From Forficula auricularia (Eukaryota > Arthropoda > Insecta > Dermaptera > Forficulidae): a stretch of 64,000 nt of DNA. Location: positions 496,001 through 560,000 of the forward strand of contig JALMQS010000068.1 of assembly GCA_024734495.1 (NCBI GenBank), in the 5' to 3' direction. The translations under genes and the position numbers were made by a program. Below are positions 22,776 to 34,296 of the stretch, in pieces. Within the stretch, counting starts at the first letter, position 1, and every line of letters starts with the position of its first letter. Below the pieces are notes generated by a model that had not been told where the DNA came from, ran no database searches, and saw only the letters and a program-made list of their open reading frames with translations.

Positions 22776-23645
22776 AACCGAAACGTCAAAAATCCAATAT
22801 AGAATGATTATTCCTCAAATACTAGATGAGAATCAATCGCTATTTTTGGCTTAAAGTCGATTTCTCTATGTCTTCAGCAATGGTTACTAATAAAAACCGA
22901 AACGTCAAAAATCCAATATAGAATGATTATTCCTCAAGTACTAGATGAGAATCAATCGCTATTTTTGGCTTAAAGTCGATTTCTCTATGTCTTCAGCAAT
23001 GGTTACTAATAAACACCGAAACGTCAAAAATCCAATATAGAATGATTATTCCTCAAGTACTAGATGAGAATCAATAGCTATTTTTGGTTTTAAATCGATT
23101 TCTCTGTCTTCAGCAAAGGTAACGGATAAGAAAACAACGCAGTTGCTATGGTTACTCATAAAAATTCCTCCCAAATTTTTAGCATTTCACAGGAGAAGCC
23201 TATCCATTCTTACTTAAGCAAGGCTAAATGAGCTATATTAAAACTTTCAAATCAATAAATTTTAAAGAATTAAAAAAATTAAAAAAAGTACCATCTTACT
23301 CTAGAGTAAAGTACTTTAAAATATAATTTTACTAAAAACTTTATTTAACCTTTTTTGTGGTCCCCAAGGTACTTAATTAGGATATTAAATTTCATCAAAA
23401 TTGGTTAAGTCATTTTCAAGATATTTAGAAAAAACTAAAAAAGTACTGAAATAAAGTACTAATGTTTGTGGGCCGATATGTACCAAAAACTAATCAGCGC
23501 TTCATTTTTTTAAAAGAATGCTAGGTTTTCAATTTCATTTCAATCAGTCCAACGGTGTGGAAAAAATCGTGGGCCAAAAAACGATAACATACATCCATCC
23601 ATCCATCCATCCGCAAGCACTAAATGAAAAAATCGCACTTTTTGG
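22776..23645 (+). mobile_element. Tandem-array element, copy B
   Basis: Follows copy A directly: three units (starts 22868, 22987, about 23104), the same core from 23123 and an ATCC tract at 23593-23613. The core start is 875 bp after that of copy A, so A and B form a head-to-tail pair, itself a larger tandem repeat. 12-20 single-base differences are visible along the core. Confidence 0.7.
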
Positions 23646-24469
23646 CCTCTCGACGAGACCCCTTGTAATTTTTGGCAAAACCGTCACGTGCTAAAATTCA
23701 ACCTAATTGAATACTACAATTTGTAACTTTAATTGAGTCCATGGGTTCCGTAGTCTTTACCTGAGGACCCTTTGAAGCCACGCTTGCCCCGAGAGCGATT
23801 ACAATACTTTACCCATGCTTTGCATTGAATAAAGTAAAAAAGTGGTCAAAGTAAACGCTCAACTCAACAAAATTCACTAGACAATGAGATAGGAATCAAG
23901 TTTCTAGGAAGAGTGGTTTTCAGTTTATGAAGGAAAAACTACAATTTTTTTGCAAAAATTTCATTTTTTAAAAACTTCAATCTCATTGGGGTACGGGCTA
24001 CCATCATCCAATTAAGATGAAATTTTCTTCCAATTGCAGCAAATTTAATCTAGTTTAAACATGTCTACAGTGGTATTTATCGAAAATGTGCTCCTTCATG
24101 GTCAAAATGGGAAAAATCGAAAAAAGTGATAGTTTTTGGGATATTTAAAAGTGATCCCAGTTCTGTTTTTTGGATCCCAATTAAAAATAGAACTACTAGA
24201 ACTAATCGACGCGAAATTTTGCCGTCTTTAATTTACTATAGGACGGTTATTTGAAAAATATGAGCTGTTTTCGAGTTATAAGCGGGAAACAGGAAAAAGT
24301 CCGAAAATTTCGAAGTTTTTCGGCCACCAAAAGTTTTCCCCCACATTTTCCGGCAATTAATGTAAGCTGAAACCCCTCTATTTACTGGGCTTAGTTAAAG
24401 TTTGAAAAAATAAATGAATGTTTGAAAACTTTGTTATTGTTTTATTTTACCCGGCAACTTCTCCTGTAC
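23646..24469. other. Repeat-like noncoding region, no gene
   Basis: Continues from copy B with short phrases typical of decayed repeats. No coding frame and no terminal structure seen. Confidence 0.4.
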
Positions 24470-24587
24470 AGTACTATTTTAATTCCCCCCCCCCTTAGAA
24501 TATTCATCGCCCTCATTTATTTATCGCCCTCCTGATAACCCAAATCGACCACTTGGGGGCCGATCGCCCCCAGGTTGGGAACCACTG
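24470..24587. mobile_element. Right end of a hAT element
   Basis: Ends CCCCCAGGTTGGGAACCACTG at 24587, the inverse of the common hAT terminus starting CAGTGGTTCCCAACC, with a GATCGGCCCCC stem just inside. The partner left end was not found in the window, so the element is truncated or rearranged. Confidence 0.5.
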
Positions 24588-26990
24588 ATTTAGACTTACC
24601 ATAATAATTTTTTCTCAAACCGGGACAATTTCGAGATTTTGTTCGAAATAAAAAAATGAGCAACTTCTATATGATTTTACAAAGAGAGAATTATATTCAG
24701 CAAAGTATTTAAGATTCAAAAAGCTAATATATTTGTATGAAGGGTTTAACAAAGAAAAACAATTAAGTAGTAATGATTTTTAATTACTCTTAAATGAGAT
24801 AAACTATTAATATATATAACTAGCATGAACTCAGATTAAAAATTACTTTCCTCCCAAGCGGCCCTAGTATTAAATCACACATATAAATAAATATTTGCTC
24901 ATTGTGATTTAAAATGTCTGAAACACGAAGAAAAATATTTTTCAACTATGATTTTTTCTCTTTGAGTGTCTGAATTTCGATAACCACGATAGCCCCAAGA
25001 ACGGAAAGTCAAAAAGTTCGTTTGTATCAATACATAGTACTGATTAGATTTTGAAAAGCAGAAAATATTATTTTTTGAATTATTCCATTGAAAGAATGTT
25101 AAATTTGGTATAGCCTCAAATAAACAATTCATATATAAGTTTATTAATAATTACTAATGTTGCTCTAGTGTTCCGAGTCTTGAAAAAGTTTTCACTTTTT
25201 TATTATTTAATGTGCGAGTGAGCGATTCTTTCATTAGAATCTGATTGAAGAAAATAAATTCAATGAGCGCGGATAATATCATTTCACTTTCTATAGAGCT
25301 AAGGTGTATTTCAAGAATGCCAAATGCAAGTTCTCACCTGTACCAAATAGAAAGTCAAACCTGTTTCAGACTATTAGAGATTAATTTCTTAATTTCTATT
25401 ATTCTAGGAATAGCATTTTGCACTCGGACCAAAACGATACTCGTTATAAAGAGAGAGAATATTCAATTGGACTTAAAATTCAGACAAAAATTTACAAAAT
25501 AAATTACTTGTTGCTGCTCTAACTAGAAAGCGTAGCGAGTCTTGAAAAAGTTTTTACTTTTTCTTCTATTTCTTTGTATTTTTAATCCGGTCGAGAAATT
25601 CACTAAAATTTTGTTTATAATTAACTTGGCCGAAGTAGCACTTAAACACATAAATAATAAACAATAATTTTTTACAAAATACTGGACAAACTGACCTGGA
25701 CACTTGAACCATACTTTCAAATCAGGACTGTTACGATTAAATCGAGTCGTATTGTAAGCTTATCTAAAAGATATCTAGATATCACTGTTGTTCACATACG
25801 CAAAAGGAAATATCTGATCTGTCAGATCCGACTTTTTAAACTTTGGAAAGCTTATATGAACGTAGCTTTATTTGAAATCACAATGAATCAATTTAACTTG
25901 ATTTTCATTTAATTCACCTTTATACTATGAAACTAATTTGTATTAGAAAGGGAAAATGTTGTAGTTCTCATAGGATAACCTGATATTTATATTTAAATAG
26001 TAATCATACCATCAAATTTCTACAATTCCAAACTGAAAGAACATTGAGGGTTTTTAGTAGAAAAATAAATGAAAAAGAATCAATAATCCTAATAAATTTT
26101 TAGTTTTATTTTCTCATAATATATATTTTTTAACAAGGGGTAAAATCACGTGGATTGCTTGGTCACAAGGGTAAGGAAACTGTAAAGGTTAGGACCAGCC
26201 GTACTAGTCCAATATTCAGCGCCTGTCAACGCAACCGGCAATACAGGGCGTTCTATTTGAATGCATACCCTTCCCTTTACAGACGCGACACTGGATTATT
26301 TCAATCAAAGGCTTGCTTAATTATGTCAAAAACACACCTACATGTCTTTCTGTATTTTTTAGCCAGTCGTAAAGCCAAACAAAAATTAAAGAAAAAGTTG
26401 AAACTTTTTCAAGAGTCCGTAAGCCCACCAGTTAGAATCCCTTAATAATAAACTCTTCCTCTTATCTACTAGTCTTCTCTCTAAGACATCGGCCCTCTTA
26501 ATACTATCCCTTCATCTTTGAGGGTCCTGTATCAATTCTGGACTTATGCCGCATAAGTGTAACATAGCGAAACCATCATCAGAGCATGTTTGTAAAACGC
26601 AGGATATTTATCTTTGCCCAAATACATTTATAGAACTCTTCCAAACCAACTTGATGGAATTTATCCTTTAGCTCTGCACCACAACACATTTCACGATATT
26701 CCATTTTTAATCTTCCTGGTAAAAAATTCACGTCTAACTAGAATGCCGTTACAAATGCTCAAAAAAGCACATTATGTTTTTTAAAAATCACAAATTCCCC
26801 ATTTTTTTTGTTCAGGGCTGAAATTTTGAAAAAATGAAAAAATCAACAATAGACATATGAGCAAAAATTGAATACTAAAACTTAAAAACCTTAGGAAATA
26901 AAACACTAAAAATTTCAAAAATTTACCCTAAAATGACTATATCTCCCTTTTAGGGGCAAATAGAACAAAATAGCCAAAGTTGTTTTACCG
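24588..26990. other. Intergenic, no gene identified
   Basis: Frames at 24899-25132, 25245-25502, 25523-25720 and 26155-26445 have no family motifs. The phrase GAGTCTTGAAAAAGTTT(T) recurs at 25169 and 25537 and inverted at 26397, so this is probably an old inverted-repeat element. Confidence 0.4.
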
Positions 26991-27040
26991 TATTTTAATG
27001 CTTCACCTTTCTAAACTAAAAACATACCTATACCTTTTCT

Positions 27041-27535
27041 GGTATAATAGGTATCTTGACGGGCAGCGTCTCGGGATGAGATTATTAGTTGTCTGAAATT
27101 GATTACACCTTAAAAAAAACTCAGTGCTCAAATCAAGTATCTAGGATTACGGAAAGTACCTCATCGAAGCATGTCTTGATTAAAAGTGCCTCATATAGCT
27201 ATGCCGAATGTCCTACAACCCTATCCCATAACTTTGCTTCATAAAAAAATTTCCAAGATTTTCTTTTTTTATTGATGTTAAGAGAGAGCCTTGTTTAACC
27301 AACTTAAATGTCAACGTTCTACGGTGATTAAAAGTGCTTCATTTAGCCACTTAGAGCTCTTTCAAACCCCCCCCCCATAACTTTGCCCATACAAAAATTT
27401 TCAAGGATTTTCTAGAATTAAGGGGACTATCCACTTTAACTTCTGAAATTTTCAATTATCTAAGATCACGGGGATTGGTTCATAAATTCATGTCTTTGTA
27501 AGACCCTTAGAATTTTATATATATATATACCAGCT
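27041..27535. mobile_element. Helentron-like fragment
   Basis: GACGGGCAGCGTCTCGGGATGA and GAAATTGATTACACC match the block just inside the start of the elements at 34297 and 35418. It runs to a TATATA tract at 27517-27531, where another TATATA-bounded start (CCAGCTACGAAGCCCG) begins. Confidence 0.4.
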
Positions 27536-27779
27536 ACGAAGCCCGTTTTCGGCGTGCATCTTAAAAGCTGGGAATACGCCCCTGGACTCTGGTATCCCCT
27601 CATCCCCGACACGCCACTGGTATAATAAAATAATTTATAAACACCCCCATTCCCAGCTTTCTACTATTTTTGATTGAAAATTTTAGATTTTGAATTATTT
27701 TTGAATCCCCCGTATTTATTTACTACCCTATGAATAACACAATCAGTCCGTGGGCCTGGGCATATAATAAGAATGGATC

Positions 27780-27905
27780 GAAGATTCCTTTATTTCACTG
27801 ACGATTTTTTCCGCGCACCTTTCATCCGATTGAATTGAAATTGAAAGCCTACCAGTACTTTAACAAAATTAAGGGTTGATTAGTTTTTGGTATAAACTAC
27901 TAACT
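27780..27905 (-). repeat. Reverse fragment of the tandem-array element core
   Basis: Reverse complement of the end of the core of copies A-C: ACCAAAAACTAATCA, GGTAGGCTTTCAATTTC, and a hydrophilic ATTTTTTCC.C join. No array or microsatellite is attached. Confidence 0.5.
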
Positions 27906-28584
27906 AGTTGAATAGTTTAAGGAAGAGGTTTCAACGCATGTAAAGTGCTTGTAATAATTTATAATATATAAAAAAACATCAGAATTATAATTACTTAGTA
28001 GGTAGTATTTGGAAATGTAAATCTCATTCTTAATTTAACTCTAAGCTTTAGATAATTGTGGTTTTAAAAAAATATACATATATTAAATTTAAGCTGAAAA
28101 ATTAACTTTTTTATCATTTAATAACATCAGCCTATGGTATATAAAGGTATATGCAAAAAATTAATTAAAATTCAAATATATTATATATATATATATTTTT
28201 TTTAAATATAAAAACCAATATAAATCAATAAAACATCATAAAATATTATAAAATGTAAATCTTTATTTTTAGGCCAAGGGTGCAACTTGGTGACGGATTT
28301 GCTTTGTCAGAAATGTCCTATATCTAGCCATAACATCATGAAGAATCCGCAACGCATTTCGACTAGAGTCTTGCTTGTGGGTTTCCCATATGATCTTAAC
28401 CAGATCTTTGTTGATCATCTCTCCCACTCAAATAAGGTCATAATTATGTTAAGCCATTAGTCAGGTCAGTCTCACCCCGTTTTTGTACTATTTACATTTC
28501 AAATATTGGATTTTATTGTATGAAATTGATGTATGGTTTACATGAGAGATCATGGCATAAACAGCCGGCACTCTTTAGTGTCCA

Positions 28585-28705
28585 CTGAAAAATTAAAATA
28601 GGCTGCAACCCGGATCGTTGCTGCGCTTTATCTAAATTCATTTGAAATATTAATATGTTTATTCCTTTATATAAATCAGATATCACTTGCAATTTGCAGT
28701 TCATG
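28585..28705. repeat. Repeat, copy 1 (second copy at 42780-42895)
   Basis: Shares GCAAC..GGATCGTTGCT, CATTTGAAATATT.ATATG and TTTATTCCTTTAT with 42780-42895. In the second copy the sequence runs on into the word AACGATCGATTCTTATCTAA also found at 30785, so the LINE at 28706-30480 appears to have landed in this repeat. Confidence 0.5.
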
Positions 28706-29039
28706 TTTTTTTTTTTTTTTTTTTTTTTTTTTTATTAAAATATAACCTTGTTACAGAGAACATTAGGTCATTAGGCCAAACAAAATACATAAAATTACAT
28801 AAATATATATACATTACATTATGAAGAAAGTATTACAATGTTTTTTTTACAGTTCAATAAATCAAAGGATATGTAACAAACTAGATGGTAGAACATTAGT
28901 CATACATAATATAAAAATTTTATGAGATAGCTTTTTTAACAAATTATATAATAATAAAATAATTTCTCGTGTAATTTTTAATATAGTATAGGTATATATA
29001 AATATATTTAATCATTTATTTATTTTTTATTTATTTTTG

Positions 29040-30182
29040 TTATCTTTTCGGAAGAGTATTAGTTGATATTTCTTCAGAATTGAATTTATTAATAATTATA
29101 TGATTGTTTTGAAATTTTTCAACTGGATTCGGAGAAGTCATATCTACATCTCTATCTTTAGACATTAAATCATTTCTAATGTCTTGCTGCCTGGGTCCAT
29201 AAGGATTCGCAGGCAACGGAGATGTGCATGTGTTAATTTGTTCATTAGGTAATATAAAATTTGGCGAGGGCTTGGTTTGGGGAACTTTCTCAGTTCTTTT
29301 ATATTTAATTTTAGCATGCCTTCTCTCGCTTATCTCATTATTTTCATTTGGTTGGATATTTCTTTTCTTGTTTGAATTATTAGAATTAAAATTAGATTTT
29401 AAAGAAGGAAAACTTTCCATATCATAGGTAAAGGGTTTAGAAGGGACATATGCAAAAGCATCTGAAAATGGTTTGTATTTTATTGTGTCTTGTGCTTCTT
29501 TATAAGAGTAGCATTTTAAAACCATCAATTCTCTAATTTTTTTATGTCTCGAGTAGTCTTCACATTTGTCGAGTTCTGAACAAAAATGATCCTTTTTGCA
29601 ATTTATACAAATAGGCTTGTCTTTCATAGGGCAGCGATCAAGCTCATGATTGTCAAGCGCTCCACAGGCTTTGCATCTAGGTTTTTTGCTTCTGCAATTC
29701 CTGGAAACATGGTTAAAGCGCCAGCAGATTTTGCATATTGGAGGCTTAGGAATAAACGGAATAACTTCGCATCTGACGGAATGTATACAAATATAAGAAG
29801 GAAGTATTTGGCTGCCAAATGTAATTTTAATTGAATTCGTTGGTAATAGTTGAGGATTATTATTATCTTTGGAATTCAACAAACGGTTCATCCTCTCCGC
29901 TTTAAGAATTTTATAAGGAGAAGTGCAGAAGCAATTTTCTAGGAAATCATTTGCATCTAATTCTTGAGGATAGTTTCTAACTACTCCTATTCTAGTAGTA
30001 AAAAATAAGGGAATATATCCGGTGTATTCAGAATTTTCCAATATGGGGTCTTTAATGAATGCATTTGCATCAGTTGAGGTTTGGAACTGGATTCTAATTT
30101 TGAATTTGTTAATTTGTGAGATTCCAAGGATAGAGTGGTTGAATTTATTCATATTTTGGTAAATAAATTTACCAAACACCAT
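29040..30182 (-). CDS. LINE ORF1, Gag-like nucleic-acid-binding protein
   Basis: A 380-residue protein from the first ATG at 30182. Residues about 140-205 hold three cysteine knuckles: CKICWRFNHVSRNC, CKACGALDNHELDRC and CINCKKDHFCSELDKC, the pattern of I/Jockey/R1-type LINE ORF1 proteins that coat the element RNA. The part before (about 20-135) would correspond to an RRM-like region with VVRNYP and ILKAERM. The tail is Asn/Lys/Ser-rich. The frame is open without ATG from 30401, giving 73 further codons that read like protein (SGYRNSIIDFCDNEYRN), while an ATG at 30415 lies in another frame. The true N-terminus may therefore start at 30415 with a lesion near 30395-30405. No stop within the ORF. 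Confidence 0.8.
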   Translation of the reverse strand: MVFGKFIYQNMNKFNHSILGISQINKFKIRIQFQTSTDANAFIKDPILENSEYTGYIPLFFTTRIGVVRNYPQELDANDFLENCFCTSPYKILKAERMNRLLNSKDNNNPQLLPTNSIKITFGSQILPSYICIHSVRCEVIPFIPKPPICKICWRFNHVSRNCRSKKPRCKACGALDNHELDRCPMKDKPICINCKKDHFCSELDKCEDYSRHKKIRELMVLKCYSYKEAQDTIKYKPFSDAFAYVPSKPFTYDMESFPSLKSNFNSNNSNKKRNIQPNENNEISERRHAKIKYKRTEKVPQTKPSPNFILPNEQINTCTSPLPANPYGPRQQDIRNDLMSKDRDVDMTSPNPVEKFQNNHIIINKFNSEEISTNTLPKR

Positions 30183-30383
30183 TGGGTGGATAGGTTTAGA
30201 TATTGTTTTGGATTTGATTTCATCAATATCTCCAAGTAGAGTATCTTCATCTATGAGAATTTCATTTCCATCCTTATCGATAAAATATTTAATTGTGATT
30301 TTTTTTTCTAAGAAAATGAAAAATGGTCCAGTATCGGTATTTCGATATTCATTATCACAAAAATCTATTATAGAGTTACGATA

Positions 30384-30407
30384 CCCTGAGGGGGAGACCC
30401 CTCAGGG
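30384..30407. other. Perfect 10-bp hairpin with 4-base loop
   Basis: CCCTGAGGGG-GAGA-CCCCTCAGGG. It lies in the 5' part of the LINE, between an out-of-frame ATG (30415) and the ORF1 frame. On the plus strand the loop is a GNRA type; on the element's own strand it is TCTC. Function unknown. Confidence 0.6.
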
Positions 30408-30689
30408 CATTTCATTTTTATGAATGTTTTCTTCTATACAAGAATAGATTATATAGGTAAAACAAACACAAATAAATGATAATTATTATAAAAATAAAAA
30501 GTAAGCAACAGGTATGCTTATCTGCGTGCTATCGCTCCGCTGCTTCCAAAGATCTTAATCCAGAAATAAAAAAACACTTTGATAACATTGGATGCCTCTA
30601 GCCACGACCGTTCGCATTGACGGCTCTTAGCAGACTGGACAGTTCATCGTTGACTTTAATTCAAAATGGCAATCCGATTCTCATCATTA

Positions 30690-31959
30690 GCAGTCGAGGA
30701 ATAACAATCTCGGCATTTCAATTTTTGACGTTTCGAGCAATATGTGGTAATCATTGCTGAAGACATGGAGGAATCGGCTTAAAAATCAAAATAACGATCG
30801 ATTCTTATCTAATACTAGAGGAATAACCTTATTGCATTCCATTTTTGATGTTTTGACTATTAATGGCAACCTCTACTGAAAACGTGGAAGAATCGACTTA
30901 AAATCAAAAAGACTAAATTTTTATGGCAAACAACTCAAGCTTGAGTTGTTTACCAGATAAGAATCGATCGTCATTTTTGATTTTAAGCCGATTCCTCCAC
31001 GTCTTCAGCAGATGGTTGCCAATAATAACTGAAGGGTCAAAACATCAATAATGTAATGTAATTAGGTTATTCCTCAAGTAATAGATGAGAATCAATCGCT
31101 ATTTTTGATTTTAAGTCGATTCCTCCATGTCTTCAGCAATGGTTACCAATAAAAACCGAAACGTCAAAAATCCAATATAGAATGGTTATTCCTCAAGTAC
31201 TAGATGAGAATCAATCGCTATTTTTGATTTTAACTCGATTCCTCTATGTTTTCAGCAATGGTTACCAATAAAAACCGAAACGTCAAAAGTCCAATATAGA
31301 ATGGTTATTCCTCAAGTACTAGATGAGAATCAATCGCTATTTTTGATTTTAACTCGATTCCTCTATGTCTTCAGCAATGGTTACCAATAAAAACCGAAAC
31401 GTCAAAAATCCAATATAGAATGGTTATTCCTCAAGTACTAGATGAGAATCAATAGCTATTTTTGATTTTAAGTCGATTCCTCCATGTCGTCAGCAATGGT
31501 AACGGATAAGAAAACAACGCGGTTGCTATGGTTACTTATAAAATTTCCTCCCAAATTTTTACCATTTCACAGCGGAAGCCTAACCATTCTTACTTAAGTT
31601 AGGTTAAATGAGCTATATTAAAACGATCAAATGAATAAATTTTAAAGAATTTAAAATTAAAAAAAGTACTATTTTACTATAGAGTAAAGTACTTTAAAAT
31701 ATGATTTTACTAAAAACTTTATTTAACCTTTTTGTGGTCCCCAAGGTACTTAATTAGGATATTAAATTTCATCAAAATTGGTTAAGTCATTTTCAAGATA
31801 TTTAGAAAAAACTAAAAAGTACTGAAATAAAGTACTAATGTTTGTGGACCGATATGTACCAAAAACTAATCAGCGCTTCATTTTGTTAAACTAATGGTAG
31901 GTTTTCAATTTCATTTCAATCAGCGCAAAGGTGTGGAAAAAATCGTGGACGAAAAAAAA
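30690..31959 (+). mobile_element. Tandem-array element, copy C, cut by assembly gap
   Basis: Degenerate units from 30720, then clean 119-bp units starting at 31127, 31246, 31365 and 31484, followed by the same core (from 31503) as copies A and B up to AAAAATCGTGGAC at 31950, where the gap begins. The microsatellite would fall inside the gap, which probably explains it. Confidence 0.7.
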
Positions 31960-32059
31960 NNNNNNNNNNNNNNNNNNNNNNNNNNNNNNNNNNNNNNNNN
32001 NNNNNNNNNNNNNNNNNNNNNNNNNNNNNNNNNNNNNNNNNNNNNNNNNNNNNNNNNNN
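31960..32059. other. Assembly gap (100 N)
   Basis: A run of exactly 100 N at the point where the sister copies have an ATCC microsatellite. Confidence 0.99.
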
Positions 32060-32274
32060 AACGCTGGTTCCGAACGGCTAGTTTGGAGAGGTTGACTAGG
32101 CAATTATACTTTTGGTAGGTTGCCATTGCTTTCCAAGAGAAGGCGACTGCAAATATCTGTCGAGTCTCAGTCTCTAACCAGCATACTTCAGGTCACCGGC
32201 CAGACACTCGTAACCACTGACCCACAGTCGCCTCTATATAACCTTATAAACATTTTCAAATATTTACTATATAT

Positions 32275-32731
32275 ACAGGGTGTTTCAGGAGGAATAGTAA
32301 ATATTTTAGGAGGTGATAGTATAGATATAGACGAATTGCAATAAAAATGCCATATAACATGTGTCCAATTTTTATTGAGTACAGAGATACAGCTGTTAGA
32401 ATGTAACCCAATATTGGCACACTCAGCATGTATAAATACGTGCGGCATGTTTACACGCTACAGTAGAGTAGACTTGGCCAACAAATCATAATGAAAACTT
32501 CAATGTGAACTAAATCATAACTTCACAACTTGAACATCAACACTCTACTGGTGACATTCGATAAATACGCCCATAGCAACCGGTGTACCAAGATACGAAA
32601 CGAAATTGCATTGAACTCAGCTGTATCTTTGTATTCAATAAAAATTGGACACATGTTATATGGAATTTTTTATTGCAATACGTCTATACTAGCACCTTCT
32701 AAAATATTTACGATTCCTCCTGAAACACTCT
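32275..32731. mobile_element. Long inverted-repeat element (ACAGGGTGTTTCAGGAGG ends)
   Basis: Left arm 32275-32408 and right arm about 32600-32731 are inverted copies: ACAGGGTGTTTCAGGAGGAAT, ATAACATGTGTCCAATTTTTA and GATACAGCTG recur as complements. Both ends abut TATATA runs. About 190 bp lies between the arms. No transposase. The superfamily is not determined. Confidence 0.7.
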
Positions 32732-33084
32732 ATATATATATATTATATGTATATTAGAAGTGGTTTGATTTTACCATCTCCAGCACCATTTCAAACAAGT
32801 AAAAGTGTTAGCCTATCTTTAGAGACCTTAAATCCCGGCAAATATTTTTCTTGTTGGGATATGCGTATTACAGATCTGACATTTTTTTCTAATATAGGCC
32901 TGTTTCATCCACATTAAAAATTTGTTATCGATGAGCACTTATGATAAAAAAATCGATTTTGGTTTGTTAGTTAGAGTTGGTTATAAATTGATAATACATC
33001 ACGATTTCAAACAAACCCAACTAAATTGTTGAGTCGACTGAAAATCAACTGTGTGTGCCTACCCTTATAACTGAGAATTTATAG

Positions 33085-33420
33085 AAAGGTAGTCTCTCCA
33101 GGAATAAATAAAAATAATATCTCCAATAAAGGAGTATTTATTGTAATGTTTTCCCTTTACAGTTTTTGAAATCGATGTTTCGGAGGCTTAAAGTAATATT
33201 TTTCCTTCATGTTTCCTTTTCAATGCTCAGGTGACAGAAAGGAAAAATAATACTTCATACCTACTTGCTTCATTGACCATTTGAAGCCTGAAGAAGGAGG
33301 GAAGAACTTCCGAAACGTCGATTTCAAAATATGTAAAGGAAAAAACTTATAATAAATACTCTTTTATTGGAAATATTACTTTTATTTATTTCTGGACTGT
33401 CTCCCATTAAATCCCAAATT
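33085..33420. mobile_element. Foldback element with hairpin motifs (family C)
   Basis: Arms share GGAATAAATAAAAATAATAT, CCAATAAAGGAGTATTTATT and GAAATCGATGTTTCGG in inverted order. The right-arm motif at 33288-33319 reads CTGAAGA-A-GGAGG-loop-CTTCC-GAAACGTC, and its flanks TTTGAAG and TTTCAAA can pair. The left-arm motif is decayed. Confidence 0.6.
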
Positions 33421-33429
33421 ATTTATTTA

Positions 33430-34290
33430 ATTCTTGTTTCTAATAAGAAAATCATTTTATATTTATTAGGTATCTCATATATAAAAATGACTATATTTTT
33501 TTACTTAAATCTAGTATCTTTTCCAATTTCAAATATGAAATAATAAAAATTTAAACAATTTTATGTAACATCTACCATATCTCCGTGTACAAAAGTAAAA
33601 ATATTACCCAAGATATATCCTCGGCCTCTAACTTATTTTTATGTCTCTACACTATAATAATAAATGGGGCTGGGATGAGAGGGAGGTATTTTAGGAATAA
33701 TACTTTTTCTCTGTTGAAATTGTCGGGTTTATGTTGGCTTGGCACGTGACCTGCTCCGCGTTCATTGCACACAAGTCACGCTTCAAACTTGTACGAATAT
33801 TCATAGGGAGAGTTGGGCTTCCTCCTTGCCAATTGGACGCCACCTCATCAAAGCTTCAAAGACGAGATCTTGCAAAATTAGCCACGCCTAAGACACAAGT
33901 TCAATATCAATCTCGACGTGGAGGAAAGTGGGCGACTTGGGTTTGTGGTAGGACCCACGCAATTGTATTCTTCAAACGTACGTCCAGTTGAATATATATA
34001 ATTATTATTAAAAAATTGAAAAGATTTTTTTTCTTGCCGAGAATACCTGGCAGAGTTTAGAGAAGACCCAACACGCCCCACAGAGAAGCAATTTGATTGT
34101 TAAAGGGCAATTCGAAAATGGTGGTACCTATGTATTTGTGTTTTATTTTTATTTATTTCAGTTTTAGAAGCATATAAGAGATTTTACAGATAAAATTTTA
34201 AAATGGAAAAAATATGTTATTTTGCGCTGGGAAAAATGTGTCATTTACCTACATTTAAATATGAATTTTTACTTTCACATTTATATTCTA
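33430..34290. other. Intergenic; GC-richer patch at 33730-33960 unassigned
   Basis: 33731-33991 has a more even base composition than its surroundings and is open on the plus strand, but neither strand gives a recognisable protein or good splice sites. It may be an old transposon or gene fragment. Confidence 0.3.
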
Positions 34291-34296
34291 TAGAAT

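Larger units (their letters stand above)
28706..30480 (-). mobile_element. LINE derivative with ORF1 only and poly(A) tail
   Basis: Read on the minus strand: a 5' region with a strong hairpin (30384-30407), ORF1 (30182-29040), about 300 bp of noncoding 3' sequence and a 28-base A tail (plus-strand T run 28706-28733). No reverse transcriptase frame exists between ORF1 and the tail. Such ORF1-only units are known for L1 as HAL1 elements. Here it could equally be an internal deletion. The 5' limit is approximate because no target duplication was found. Confidence 0.65.

Noticed and set aside
21740..23110. Regular direct repeats as a CRISPR array
   Set aside because: The repeats are 119 bp, contiguous, without unique spacers, and the genome is eukaryotic.
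26155..26445. 96-residue open frame as a gene
   Set aside because: No recognisable motif, no splice context, and it overlaps an inverted-repeat phrase at 26397.
33731..33991. 86-residue open frame in a GC-richer patch
   Set aside because: Open on both strands, no family similarity I can name and no acceptor or donor fitting it.
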